A DNA stretch of 36,505 bases from Bradyrhizobium guangdongense (GTDB lineage: Bacteria; Pseudomonadota; Alphaproteobacteria; Rhizobiales; Xanthobacteraceae): the NCBI RefSeq assembly GCF_006483445.1, contig NZ_PPPT01000062.1:1-36505 (forward strand), read 5' to 3'. Shown piece by piece: positions 1 to 7,590 of this stretch. Below the pieces are notes generated by a model. It was given only the letters and a program-made list of their open reading frames with translations. It searched no databases and was not told where the DNA came from. Every line of letters starts with the position of its first letter. Positions within the stretch are counted from its first letter, which is position 1. The position numbers were made by a program, and so were the translations under genes.

Positions 1-2
1 GC

Positions 3-743
3 TACCGCACCGCCATTGCAGGGCTGGTCGAGCGCCATGACGGGCGGATCGTGAACACGTGGGGCGACGCCGTGATCGCCGAGTTCGGCAGTGTCGTCGA
101 GGCCGTGCAGTGCGCGGTCGAGATCCAGCAGGAGATTTCCAGCCAGGCGTCAAACCCGCCTCACGCCCAACCGATGCAGTTTCGCATCGGCATCAACCTC
201 GGGGACGTGATGGTCGATGGCACCAACATCTACGGCGACGGCGTCAATATCGCGGCACGATTGCAGGAGCTGGCTGAGCCCGGTGGCGTGGTGATCTCCA
301 GCTCGGTCTACGACCAGGTGTACAACAAACTGTCCGTTGGCTTCGACTGCCTGGGACAGCGACCCATGAAAAACATTGCGCCCGTGGTCAGCTATCGCGT
401 CACCACGAGCGGCCACCCCGCGGGACATGCAGGCTCCGATGCGCCTGTTCCACAGCGCGCGAGTGTTGCAACCGCGGACATCGGCAATCCCGGAACTCGC
501 GACCGACCCGTGCCGTCCACGCCAATGGGTGCGGTCTCGGACTGGCTGGCGAACCTGCCGCGGCCGGTTGCAGTCGCGCTTACAGTTTCGTGCTTCCTGA
601 TCCTGATCAATCTCTTCAGCGGAACGCACAGGATCTGGTTCCATTGGCCGGTCGCCGGCATCCTCCTGTTTGTCGTCCTGCGAACAGTGCTGGGCGGACC
701 CCGCTCGCGCAGAGACAGGGAGCGCCGCGAGAGCCGGGAATGA
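3..743 (+). CDS. Class III adenylate/guanylate cyclase, C-terminal part (5' end outside window)
   Basis: This is the 3' part of a class III nucleotide cyclase, which makes cAMP or cGMP from the triphosphate. The frame is open from base 3 and the gene starts before the window. The fragment begins inside the catalytic domain: NTWGDAVIAEF (fragment residues 18-28) carries the Gly-Asp metal-binding pair typical of the family, and GDGVNIAARL (about residues 78-87) is the conserved purine/ribose-side stretch. The first metal Asp must lie upstream. After the catalytic half comes a Pro/Ser/Arg-rich linker and then two hydrophobic segments (about residues 189-205 and 215-232), so the protein looks anchored by its C-terminus with the catalytic domain in the cytoplasm, and ends in a very basic tail. 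It ends 13 bases before the convergent stop at 757. Cyclase identity is strong; substrate choice cannot be told from this part. Confidence 0.88.
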   Translation, partial: YRTAIAGLVERHDGRIVNTWGDAVIAEFGSVVEAVQCAVEIQQEISSQASNPPHAQPMQFRIGINLGDVMVDGTNIYGDGVNIAARLQELAEPGGVVISSSVYDQVYNKLSVGFDCLGQRPMKNIAPVVSYRVTTSGHPAGHAGSDAPVPQRASVATADIGNPGTRDRPVPSTPMGAVSDWLANLPRPVAVALTVSCFLILINLFSGTHRIWFHWPVAGILLFVVLRTVLGGPRSRRDRERRESRE

Positions 744-756
744 GACGGCTCACGCC

Positions 757-1107
757 CTAGTCGTTATCGTCATCATAATAGGGCCGCGGCGGAGGCTGCA
801 TCGGCGGCGCTCGGTTATATGGCGGCGGTGCCGTGCGTCCGCGCGGGGGTGGCTGTTGCGGCTGCGCCTGGTTGTTGGATTCGAACACCGCGCGACAGCC
901 GCTCGAGAGCTGCGGCGTGTTCTGCCGCAGGCACGCGACGATGCGGTTCACATCCGGAATCTGGTCGCTGCAGAGGCGCCAGACATCAGGCGTGCAGGCC
1001 ATCTGCTGCTCCATCGTGCCGCGGTATTCTTCCGCCGACGCGCCGCTCTGCGCGAGCATGCCGCCGGCGATGAGCGCCGCACCCAGCGCTGTCAGCCCTG
1101 TTCGCAT
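757..1107 (-). CDS. Secreted small cysteine-rich protein, function unknown
   Basis: A 116-residue protein with a clear signal peptide (hydrophobic core about residues 5-20, likely cleavage after Ala-25 in SGASA). The mature part has four cysteines (38, 46, 59, 71) in a compact block, MACTPDVWRLC followed by IVACL and LSSGC, which resembles the periplasmic cysteine-rich-repeat proteins of Bradyrhizobium and suggests two disulphides. The last 40 residues are a low-complexity Pro/Gln/Arg tail ending in four acidic residues. An ATG twelve codons further upstream is possible, but the start at 1107 puts the signal peptide at the N-terminus and has GGAAGGAT upstream on the coding strand. It is read in the same direction as the Bug-type gene at 1214-2203, about 106 bp downstream of it. 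No function is known to me. Confidence 0.75.
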   Translation of the reverse strand: MRTGLTALGAALIAGGMLAQSGASAEEYRGTMEQQMACTPDVWRLCSDQIPDVNRIVACLRQNTPQLSSGCRAVFESNNQAQPQQPPPRGRTAPPPYNRAPPMQPPPRPYYDDDND

Positions 1108-1132
1108 GTTCCAGATCCTTCCACTTCGCCAA

Positions 1133-1152
1133 AAGCTCCTCAATCAATGAGG
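1133..1152 (-). terminator. Weak terminator-like hairpin after the Bug-type gene
   Basis: On the minus strand CCTCA and TGAGG form a 5-bp stem around a 5-nt loop and are followed by AGCTTTT. It lies just past the stop of the Bug-type gene. The stem is short, so this is only a candidate. Confidence 0.25.
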
Positions 1153-1213
1153 CGCCGGAAGGTTCTGGACCAACAACTAAACGTGAAAGCGGAATGGCGC
1201 GATCGTTTGGAAC

Positions 1214-2203
1214 CTACTCCACCTTGCCGATCTTCTTCACCGCCGCGATCAGCCGCGCGCTGTCCTCCCTCACGAATTGCGAAAACTCCGGCGCGTCCTG
1301 ATAGGCGACGAGACTGCCCGACGCCTCGAAGATCTTGATGACGTCGGGACTTTTCATCACCTGCGCCATCGCCTCGCGCAGCCGGTTGACGATCGGCGCG
1401 GGCATCGCGCTCTGTCCGAACACGCCGGCCCAGATATACATCTCGACGTCCTTGTAGCCGAGCTCCTGGAACGTCGGCACGTCGGGGAAGCTTGCGATGC
1501 GTTGCGCGCCGCAATTGCCGAGCACGCGCAGCTTGCCGTCGTCGACCTGCGGCTTCAGCGTGCCGGGTGCTGCCGCGATCGCCTGCACCGTGCCGCCGAG
1601 GATCGCGGTCATCGCGGGGCCCGCGCCGCGGAACGGCACGTGCAGCAATTTGATCCCGGCGCTGGTCGCAAACATCTCCATCGCCACATGCAGCGTGCCG
1701 TAGGGACCCGACGAGCCATAGGTGATCTGCCCCGGACGCTTCTTCGCATCGTCGACAAAATCCTGCACCGTCTTCCACGGTGCCGACGCGGGCACCGCCA
1801 GCAGCGTGGGATCGGCCAGCACGCGCGCGATCGGCGCGAATTGCGAAACCTCATAGGCGACGGGACGATCGAACAGGCGATCGGCCTCGGGCAGCACGGC
1901 GAGCGAAGACAAGGTCATCAGCAGCGTGTGGCCGTCAGGTTCGGCGCGGGCCGCAGCCGCATTGCCGACGGAGCCACCGCCTCCGCCGGCGCGGTTGTCG
2001 ACGATGACAGGCTTGCCGAGAATGCGCTCCAGCGCCATCGCAACCGGGCGTGCCGCGAGATCGGCCTGACCGCCGGCCGGAAACGGCACGATCATGGTGA
2101 CGTTGCGGGAGGGATAGGCGCCTTGCGCGAAGCCGGTGCGTGAGAGCGCGGTTTGAGCCAATGGCAGCATCGCTGCCGCGCGCAGGAGATCGCGTCGATT
2201 CAT
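1214..2203 (-). CDS. Bug/TctC-family tripartite tricarboxylate transporter substrate-binding protein
   Basis: A 329-residue periplasmic binding protein of the Bug (TctC) family, which captures small carboxylated solutes for TTT transporters. The N-terminus NRRDLLRAAAMLPLAQ has the twin-arginine look of a Tat signal, ending near GFAQG. Family signatures are present: YPSRNVTMIVPFPAGGQ at the start of the mature protein, VIVDNRAGGGG, PDGHTLL, the ITYGSSGPYGTLH region, and FPDVPTFQELGY near the C-terminus. The start at 2203 is chosen over an in-frame ATG 13 codons upstream because it gives a normal signal peptide and has GGGAGGGGG about 10 nt upstream. No tctA/tctB membrane genes are adjacent, so it is an orphan, as is common for the family in Bradyrhizobium and Bordetella. 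The ligand is unknown. Confidence 0.9.
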   Translation of the reverse strand: MNRRDLLRAAAMLPLAQTALSRTGFAQGAYPSRNVTMIVPFPAGGQADLAARPVAMALERILGKPVIVDNRAGGGGGSVGNAAAARAEPDGHTLLMTLSSLAVLPEADRLFDRPVAYEVSQFAPIARVLADPTLLAVPASAPWKTVQDFVDDAKKRPGQITYGSSGPYGTLHVAMEMFATSAGIKLLHVPFRGAGPAMTAILGGTVQAIAAAPGTLKPQVDDGKLRVLGNCGAQRIASFPDVPTFQELGYKDVEMYIWAGVFGQSAMPAPIVNRLREAMAQVMKSPDVIKIFEASGSLVAYQDAPEFSQFVREDSARLIAAVKKIGKVE

Positions 2204-2392
2204 CGGATAGCCCCCTCCCGTCAGTCTTTTTGTTACGGACACAGCCTAGCGCAGCGGATGACGGGGGCAAAGGTATCTTCGTGCCACTATTCCCGCGCAA
2301 CGCGTCGCGCATTTACCAGCCGTTAGCCCTGTCCACGCCGTTGAGGGAACGCAGCCACATTTCCGCCAGTTGATGCGCAGGGAGTCTATGGG

Positions 2393-2650
2393 ATGAACGA
2401 TCTCGGCACCATCGACGGCGCCCTGGACGAGATGCTGGTCAGTCTCGCAGGCATCGTGCTGCGGCTTGCAAGGCCGGAGATCACCAACACACCGGACACG
2501 CAGCAGGCGCTGGCGCGCTCCGTGCATCAATATGCGGTCTGCGCATCGCGCTCCGCCGATCCGCGTGTGCACGCATTACGCGCGGAGTTGGAGGCCACGT
2601 TGAAGCCGCGGTTGCGCGTCATCACCGGCGGTCGGCCAAAGACCTCGTAA
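2393..2650 (+). CDS. Small hypothetical protein (85 aa)
   Basis: An 85-residue soluble, probably helical protein with no signal peptide or membrane segment. It contains MNDLGTIDGALDEMLVSLAG at the N-terminus and a basic C-terminus rich in Arg/Lys. The start is supported by AGGGAG at 2379-2384, 8 nt before the ATG. It is divergent from the Bug-type gene and ends 2 bp before the convergent LysR stop at 2653. I do not recognise the family. Coding is likely because of the ribosome-binding site, the tight fit between neighbours and lack of a better overlapping frame. Confidence 0.6.
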   Translation: MNDLGTIDGALDEMLVSLAGIVLRLARPEITNTPDTQQALARSVHQYAVCASRSADPRVHALRAELEATLKPRLRVITGGRPKTS

Positions 2651-2652
2651 CG

Positions 2653-3591
2653 TTACGCCTTGCGTGCACCGGAGGTGTTCGGACGCCGCTTGCAGGTGAG
2701 CGGCAGTTTTGCGGCGAGAAAATCGGCGAGCACTTCGACGCGCGCGGGCCGCGGGCCGCCGGGCGGCATGACGAGATGCACGGCGCCTTCGGCCTGCTTC
2801 CAGTCCTTCAGGATCACCTCGACCTCGCCTGAAGCAATCGCTTCGCCGACGATGAACTCGGGCAGATCGGCGATGCCGAGGCCGGCAACGACCGCCGGCA
2901 TCACGGCCTCGCCATTGTTGACGCGCAGCTGTCCCGCCGGGCGCACGCTCGCCTGCTCGCCGGCTGCATTGGTGTAGTGCCAGATGTTCGGCGTGGAGAG
3001 ATAGGCGTAGCTGAAGCATGTGTGCCCGGCGAGATGCATCGGATGGGTCGGCCGGCCCGCACGCTTCAGATAGGACGGCGCCGCCACCGTGTAGCGCGGC
3101 ATGGTGAAGAGCCGCCGCGCGATCAGCGAGGAATCCGGCAGCCGCGCGATGCGCAGCGCGGCGTCAAAACCTTCGCCGATCAGATCGACGGTCGCATCGC
3201 TCAGGTGCAGATCGACCGACACTTCAGGATAGGCCTCGAAGAATTCGGGCAACAGCGGCGCGACCGCCTTCACACCGAAGGTCATGGGCACCGCGAGGCG
3301 CACGAGGCCGCGCGGCGCGACCGATTGCGCCAGCGCCTCGTTCTCCGCCGCCTCGCCGTCGGCGAGCAGCCGCGTCGCGCGATCGGCAAGCTTGTGGCCG
3401 GCATCGGTGAGCACGAGCCGGCGCGAGGTGCGGTTGAACAGGCGCGCGCCCAGCCGCTCCTCGAGCCGGGTGACGGCCTTGGAAACGGTCGCCTTGGACA
3501 TGCCGAGCTCGCTGGCGGCGGCCGCAAACGACCGTAATTCCACGATTTTTGCGAAAATCGCGAGGGCCTCGAAATCCGGGAGCTTTGCCAT
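2653..3591 (-). CDS. LysR-family transcriptional regulator
   Basis: A 312-residue LysR-type regulator of normal length. The N-terminal winged helix-turn-helix spans about residues 5-65 (SFAAAASELGMSKATVSKAV, then LEERLGARLFNRTSRRLVLT), followed by a LysR substrate-binding domain with the AYPEVSVDLHLSD and GFDAALRIARLPDSSLIARRL stretches typical of the CrgA-like subgroup. It is divergent from the pirin gene at 3708, with 116 bp between them holding a GAAAC/GTTTC dyad, so it probably controls the pirin-wrbA pair and itself. The inducer is unknown; quinones or flavonoid-like aromatics are reasonable guesses given the targets. Confidence 0.93.
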   Translation of the reverse strand: MAKLPDFEALAIFAKIVELRSFAAAASELGMSKATVSKAVTRLEERLGARLFNRTSRRLVLTDAGHKLADRATRLLADGEAAENEALAQSVAPRGLVRLAVPMTFGVKAVAPLLPEFFEAYPEVSVDLHLSDATVDLIGEGFDAALRIARLPDSSLIARRLFTMPRYTVAAPSYLKRAGRPTHPMHLAGHTCFSYAYLSTPNIWHYTNAAGEQASVRPAGQLRVNNGEAVMPAVVAGLGIADLPEFIVGEAIASGEVEVILKDWKQAEGAVHLVMPPGGPRPARVEVLADFLAAKLPLTCKRRPNTSGARKA

Positions 3592-3618
3592 GGGTCCGAT
3601 CCGCTGGGGGATTTTATG

Positions 3619-3642
3619 GAAACAATGAGTTTTAATAGTTTC
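3619..3642. promoter_or_regulatory. Candidate LysR operator between LysR and pirin genes
   Basis: GAAAC (3619-3623) and GTTTC (3638-3642) form an inverted repeat around a 14-nt AT-rich centre, in the 116-bp divergent intergenic region. LysR regulators usually bind such interrupted dyads close to their own divergent promoter. The AT-rich run just to the right is a plausible promoter for the pirin gene. No experimental support. Confidence 0.4.
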
Positions 3643-3707
3643 TATTTCTATACCACAGGCGAAGGCTTATCCAAGCACCATCAGACGTTCAACAAGGAAC
3701 TGATCCC

Positions 3708-4406
3708 ATGATCGAACTCAGACCCTTTGCAAAACTCGGCGGCGCCGACCACGGCTGGCTCAAGGCCAAGCATCACTTCTCCTTCGCGAGCTATTATGAC
3801 CCGGCGAATGTGAGCCATGGATCCTTGCGGGTATGGAACGACGACGAGATCGCGCCGAACACCGGCTTTCCCGCCCATCCCCACGCCAACATGGAAATCA
3901 TCACCTATGTGCGCGAAGGCGCGATCACCCACCAGGACAGCCTTGGCAACAAGGGACGCACTGAGGCGGGCGACGTGCAGGTGATGAGCGCAGGCAGCGG
4001 CATCCGCCACTCCGAGTACAATCTCGAGCCGACCAAGACGAAGATCTTTCAGATCTGGATCGAGCCGACGGCGCGTGGCGGCCAGCCGACCTGGGGCTCA
4101 AAGCCGTTCCCGAAGGCGGACCGCTCCGGCAAGCTCGTGACGATCGCGAGCGGCGATGCTGACGACAAGGACGCACTGCCGATCCGCGCCGACGCCCGCG
4201 TGCTCGCGACCACGCTCAAGGCCGGCGAGAGCGCCGAATACGCCGTGCAGAAGTCGCGTCACCTTTATCTGGTGCCGGCCGCAGGCGCGGTCGAGATCAA
4301 CGGCGTCCGCGTCAACGCCCGCGATGGCGCGGCGATCCGTGACGAGGACAGTTTGAAGATCACGGCTCTGGAAGATTCCGAGCTGGTGCTCGTCGACGCG
4401 GCGTAG
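3708..4406 (+). CDS. Pirin family protein (YhhW-like bicupin)
   Basis: A 232-residue pirin with both cupin halves. The metal site of pirins/quercetinases is intact: His57 and His59 in GFPAHPHANME, and His101 and Glu103 in GSGIRHSEYN, in the spacing of E. coli YhhW. The C-terminal cupin covers about residues 145-230. Family members bind Fe or another metal; YhhW has quercetin 2,3-dioxygenase activity, while other pirins act as redox sensors, so the substrate here is open. It is divergent from a LysR gene and precedes wrbA by 144 bp, a layout consistent with a response to quinones or flavonoids. The intergenic stretch before wrbA holds an inverted-repeat element. Start fixed by the conserved N-terminus. 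Confidence 0.92.
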   Translation: MIELRPFAKLGGADHGWLKAKHHFSFASYYDPANVSHGSLRVWNDDEIAPNTGFPAHPHANMEIITYVREGAITHQDSLGNKGRTEAGDVQVMSAGSGIRHSEYNLEPTKTKIFQIWIEPTARGGQPTWGSKPFPKADRSGKLVTIASGDADDKDALPIRADARVLATTLKAGESAEYAVQKSRHLYLVPAAGAVEINGVRVNARDGAAIRDEDSLKITALEDSELVLVDAA

Positions 4407-4427
4407 CGACGGATACTCACATCATCC

Positions 4428-4513
4428 GCCGTCATTCCGGGATGGTCCGAAGGACCAGACCCGGAATCTCGAGGTTCCGGTTTCGATGCTTCGCATCACC
4501 CCGGAACGACGGC
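4428..4513. repeat. Intergenic palindromic repeat element
   Basis: An 86-bp element between the pirin and wrbA genes. The ends are inverted repeats (GCCGTCATTCCGGG at 4428-4441 and CCCCGGAACGACGGC at 4499-4513) and two inner hairpins are visible: GGTCC-GAA-GGACC near 4444 and GATGC-TTC-GCATC near 4484. It resembles the dispersed REP-like elements I associate with Bradyrhizobium and Rhodopseudomonas intergenic regions. It may act as a transcript-stabilising or terminating hairpin between the two genes. Confidence 0.7.
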
Positions 4514-4550
4514 AATCACAATGCCAACTGCCTTACCAACGGAGACCACC

Positions 4551-5150
4551 ATGTCCAAAGTTCTCGTCCTCTACTATTCCGCCTACGGCCATATCGAAGC
4601 GATGGCCAATGCCGTCGCGGAAGGCGCACGCGAAGCCGGCGCCACCGTCGACATCAAGCGCGTGCCCGAGCTGGTGCCGGCCGAGGTCGCGAAGGCCTCG
4701 TATTACAAGGTCGACCAGGCCGCACCGGTGGCCAAGATTGACGACCTCGCGAATTACGACGCGATCATCGTCGGCACCGGCACCCGCTTCGGCCGCATGT
4801 CCTCGCAGATGGCGAACTTCCTCGACCAGGCCGGCGGGCTCTGGGCCAAGGGCGCGCTGCACGGCAAGGTTGGCGGCGCCTTCACGTCGACCGCGACCCA
4901 GCATGGCGGCCAGGAGACCACGCTGTTCTCGATCATCACCAACCTGCTGCATTTCGGCATGACGGTCGTAGGCCTGAACTACGGCTTTGCCGGCCAGATG
5001 AAGCTCGACGAAGTGACGGGCGGTGCGCCCTATGGCGCCACGACCATCACCGGCGGCGACGGCAGCCGCCAGCCGAGCGCCAACGAGCTCGCCGGCGCGC
5101 GCTATCAAGGACGCGTGATCGCGGAGACCGCGAACAAGCTGCATGGCTGA
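4551..5150 (+). CDS. wrbA: NAD(P)H:quinone oxidoreductase, WrbA type
   Basis: A 199-residue WrbA, almost the same length as E. coli WrbA (198). It is a flavodoxin-fold FMN enzyme that reduces quinones by two electrons with NAD(P)H, avoiding semiquinone radicals. The FMN phosphate loop is [12 protein letters not shown] (residues 8-19), the isoalloxazine loop [13 protein letters not shown] follows near residue 82, and the WrbA signature GGAPYGAT with DGSRQPS lies at about residues 163-180. The start at 4551 is chosen over an ATG ten codons upstream because GGAG sits 6 nt before it and [10 protein letters not shown] is the conserved N-terminus. It is followed by a strong terminator. Its neighbour pirin and the divergent LysR suggest a quinone-stress unit. 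Confidence 0.96.
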   Translation: MSKVLVLYYSAYGHIEAMANAVAEGAREAGATVDIKRVPELVPAEVAKASYYKVDQAAPVAKIDDLANYDAIIVGTGTRFGRMSSQMANFLDQAGGLWAKGALHGKVGGAFTSTATQHGGQETTLFSIITNLLHFGMTVVGLNYGFAGQMKLDEVTGGAPYGATTITGGDGSRQPSANELAGARYQGRVIAETANKLHG

Positions 5151-5156
5151 TACGTG

Positions 5157-5193
5157 TGGGGCGGCATTCTCGTTCGGGGATGCCGCCCCATTT
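5157..5193 (+). terminator. Rho-independent terminator after wrbA
   Basis: An 11-bp perfect inverted repeat (TGGGGCGGCAT at 5157-5167, ATGCCGCCCCA at 5180-5190) with a 12-nt loop begins 6 nt after the wrbA stop and is followed by TTT. It should end the wrbA transcript. Confidence 0.75.
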
Positions 5194-5216
5194 ACGCCTC
5201 AGGAGATTCCGACGGC

Positions 5217-5354
5217 ATGGCGATGATTGAAGTCCTCATGATGGTGCAGATGATCCGCCGTCCGGTGCAGGCACTGGCGCGGCGGTGGTACTGCCGCAGC
5301 CTGTTTCGTGCCTCGCGCGGGCGGATGCGTTGCGCGGGTTGCACGGCGTCGTGA
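5217..5354 (+). CDS. Possible small protein (45 aa)
   Basis: A short frame beginning MAMIEVLMMVQMIRRP with AGGAG at 5201-5205, 11 nt before the ATG; a second in-frame ATG at 5223 is possible. The N-terminal half is hydrophobic and Met-rich and the remainder is Arg/Cys-rich. It lies between the wrbA terminator and the convergent Lrp gene. An earlier in-frame start at 5154 would run through the terminator hairpin and is unlikely. No family recognised; coding status is uncertain. Confidence 0.3.
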   Translation: MAMIEVLMMVQMIRRPVQALARRWYCRSLFRASRGRMRCAGCTAS

Positions 5355-5378
5355 TGCGCCTGACGCCGGGCGACACCC

Positions 5379-5849
5379 TTAGTCAGACTTTTTCCTGAGA
5401 AGCTCGCGGCCGATCCCGCGAACTGGTTCGCTGCGCAACACCAGCGACGTGGTCACCGCGCCATAGCCCGCGATCCGGTCCACGATCGTCTCCAGATCCT
5501 CCGGCGCAGGCACCAGCACCTTCAGCACGAAGCAATCGTCGCCGGTGACGCGATGGACCTCGATGATGTTCGGGATCTCCGCGAACCTCTTCAGGCAGGT
5601 CTTGATGTGCTCATGCGTGGTGCGCAGCCGGACCAATGCCATCAGCCCAAGCCCGAGCGCACGCGGGTTCACCCTTGCGCCATAGCCTTCGATGATGCCG
5701 GCTTCCTCGAGGCGCTTGACGCGCTCGGAGATGGCCGGCTGCGACAGGCCGATCGCGCGGCCGAGCTCGGACAGCGGCACGCGCGCATTGGCCTGCAGCG
5801 CTTCGAGGATCTTCATATCCTTGGCATCGACGCTTCCGATACGATCCAA
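5379..5849 (-). CDS. Lrp/AsnC-family transcriptional regulator
   Basis: A 156-residue Lrp/AsnC regulator of normal length. Residues 8-55 form the winged HTH (KDMKILEALQANARVPLSEL, then IGLSQPAISERVKRLEEAGI), followed by the RAM/ligand-binding domain with the HRVTGDDCFVLKV stretch. The frame is open for 115 codons further upstream, but that extension has no family similarity. GGAGAA at 5855-5860 points to a TTG start; two adjacent TTG codons (5852 and 5849) are possible, and 5849 has the better spacing from GGAG. It is divergent from the hydrolase gene at 5973, with about 120 bp of shared regulatory space. The amino-acid or other effector is not known. Confidence 0.93.
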   Translation of the reverse strand: MDRIGSVDAKDMKILEALQANARVPLSELGRAIGLSQPAISERVKRLEEAGIIEGYGARVNPRALGLGLMALVRLRTTHEHIKTCLKRFAEIPNIIEVHRVTGDDCFVLKVLVPAPEDLETIVDRIAGYGAVTTSLVLRSEPVRGIGRELLRKKSD

Positions 5850-5972
5850 CAAAATTCTCCGTTTCACCTTGAGATCATCGGCAGAACGGCGCTTCCCGCC
5901 GATGACTTGCCATGTCGCAGCGGACGCGGACCGTCCACACTGCGCACTCGATCCAGATAGCACGAGAGCAGC

Positions 5973-6515
5973 ATGCGCAAAATGATCACCCTTCCCGGCA
6001 TCGGAGGCTCCGGCGACGCCCATTGGCAGTCGCGCTGGGAGCAGGCCGAGCCTGGCTTCAACCGCTTCGTACCCGCAAGCTGGGACGAACCTGACCTGGA
6101 CGACTGGGTGCAGGCGCTGGAGCGTGCCGTGGCTGATAGTGATGAGCCTCCCGTGCTGGTCGCGCACAGCCTCGCCTGCCTGCTGGTGGCGCATTGGGCG
6201 TCGCGGTCGACCTCCCCGATTGCCGGCGCGTTCCTCGTCTCCGTGCCGAATCCCGATGGACCGGCGTTTCCGTCTGCGGCCGTCTCGTTTCGATCGGCGC
6301 CGACGGCGCCGCTGCGCTTCCCGTCACTCATCGTCGCGAGCACCGATGATCCCTATGGCGAACTCACCTACATTCGGCAGCGGGCACGCGAATGGCGATC
6401 GGAATTGGTGATCGCCGGCGCACTCGGGCACATCAACGCATCGAGCGGCCTCGCTGACTGGCCGCAGGGTCGCGGATTGCTGGCGGCGTTTTGCGCGGGC
6501 CTTGCGAGCGCCTAG
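5973..6515 (+). CDS. RBBP9/YdeN-type alpha/beta hydrolase
   Basis: A 180-residue small serine hydrolase of the RBBP9/YdeN family. The N-terminal LPGIGGSGDAHWQSRWE matches the family's oxyanion-side motif. The nucleophile is Ser66 in VLVAHSLACLL (A-H-S-L-A in place of the classic G-x-S-x-G), the acid is Asp125 or Asp126 in ASTDDPYG, and the base is His153 in GALGHINASSG. It has no signal peptide, so it acts in the cytoplasm. The substrate of this family is mostly unknown. It is divergent from an Lrp gene that may regulate it, and its TAG stop shares the four bases CTAG with the stop of the convergent gene at 6512. Confidence 0.9.
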   Translation: MRKMITLPGIGGSGDAHWQSRWEQAEPGFNRFVPASWDEPDLDDWVQALERAVADSDEPPVLVAHSLACLLVAHWASRSTSPIAGAFLVSVPNPDGPAFPSAAVSFRSAPTAPLRFPSLIVASTDDPYGELTYIRQRAREWRSELVIAGALGHINASSGLADWPQGRGLLAAFCAGLASA

Positions 6516-7540
6516 CTGTCGAACAGCGCGGCTTCCGTGAAGGCGAGATCGCCGAGCCGCGGCGGCCGCGGGCCCTTTGCGTATTTCCGCCCGCGCTTCT
6601 CGGAGTACCAGCCGACGATTCCCGGCACGGCCTGGTTTGCGTCGAAGCGAACCAAGAGGCCGCCGCGCTTCGCAAGGAAGCGGCCGAGGGTCCCGGCAAA
6701 CTTTGCGAGTTCGGCGGTGTCGCGGCAATAGAGCAGCCGATAGACCGGCACGAGATCCTTGACCTTGTGCTTCTGGAACACGAAGGGGTGGCAGCTCGCG
6801 ACATCGCGCACGACGACGCTGAGGCAGCCAAAGGAGGCATGCTGGCGCAGCAGATCGGCCTCGAAGGCCGAGAGTCCATCGGCATGATCTTGCGAGAACT
6901 CTTCGGCCGTGGCGCCCGGCACGGGCCTCGACAGCGCGAGCGCGCCGTACATCTGTCCCTTGCAATAGACCGAAAAGCCCTGCGCCTCGACGGTTGCCCA
7001 GGTGTGCGGCGCCGGCGTGATGTTGAAATAGGTCACGCGCTTGTCGCGCGTCGCTGATCGCACCATCTGCGAGCCGAACATCCGGAATTCGGGTTCGACA
7101 TACCAGCTCGACACGTTGCAGCGGATGACAGTCTCGTCGCCGCTGCGCAATTCCGAGAACAGCAGCAGGATGACGCCGACCGGCACGCCGCCGCGATCGA
7201 GGCAATAGCCGAACGCGGGATAGCCGGCCGGGCGCGCGCGCTGGGCGTGACGCGCGAGCCCGCGGCGCCAGTAGTCGACGGAGCGAAATGCAAAACCCTT
7301 GTTGAGCAGCGCGGCAATCGCCGGCAGATCGCCCTCGACGATCTCGCGAACTTTCAGGCCCGCGCCTGACGACGGCACTGGCGAGACATCCGCCGGATTG
7401 GATTTGTCCGTAAGCTGCACGTGCGCGCGACCCGAGTGATCCTTGCTGCGACAATCAGTATCACAGCCAAATTGACGCATGCTGGATAACAGCATGTCGG
7501 GTTCCATGCTTACAAAAGCAGCTGACAGGGTCGACTTCAC
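6512..7540 (-). CDS. Acyltransferase-like protein (GNAT-type fold), polysaccharide-locus associated
   Basis: A 342-residue cytoplasmic protein. After a poorly ordered N-terminus of about 60 residues, LKVREIVEGDLPAIAALLNK begins a GNAT-like domain, with VGVILLLFSE as the central strand and FRMFGSQMVRSA in the place of the CoA-binding loop; further domain sequence extends to the C-terminus. Similar Bradyrhizobium proteins are called acyl-CoA acyltransferases. The start is GTG with AAGGT about 9 nt upstream; an ATG at 7507 is an alternative but has no ribosome-binding site. It follows the glycoside hydrolase gene by 50 bp on the same strand, so the two are probably co-transcribed, and it may acylate an exopolysaccharide precursor. 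Family call moderate, substrate unknown. Confidence 0.6.
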   Translation of the reverse strand: MKSTLSAAFVSMEPDMLLSSMRQFGCDTDCRSKDHSGRAHVQLTDKSNPADVSPVPSSGAGLKVREIVEGDLPAIAALLNKGFAFRSVDYWRRGLARHAQRARPAGYPAFGYCLDRGGVPVGVILLLFSELRSGDETVIRCNVSSWYVEPEFRMFGSQMVRSATRDKRVTYFNITPAPHTWATVEAQGFSVYCKGQMYGALALSRPVPGATAEEFSQDHADGLSAFEADLLRQHASFGCLSVVVRDVASCHPFVFQKHKVKDLVPVYRLLYCRDTAELAKFAGTLGRFLAKRGGLLVRFDANQAVPGIVGWYSEKRGRKYAKGPRPPRLGDLAFTEAALFDS

Positions 7541-7590
7541 TTGCGTTTACCTTAATGAAGCGCGGCTGCGCATGATGATTCCGTGTCGGA

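Noticed and set aside
5154..5216. An upstream extension of the small frame at 5217
   Set aside because: It would begin 3 bases after the wrbA stop and pass through the strong terminator hairpin.
5850..6194. A 115-codon N-terminal extension of the Lrp gene
   Set aside because: No family similarity; it overlaps the divergent hydrolase gene, and GGAGAA supports the internal TTG start.
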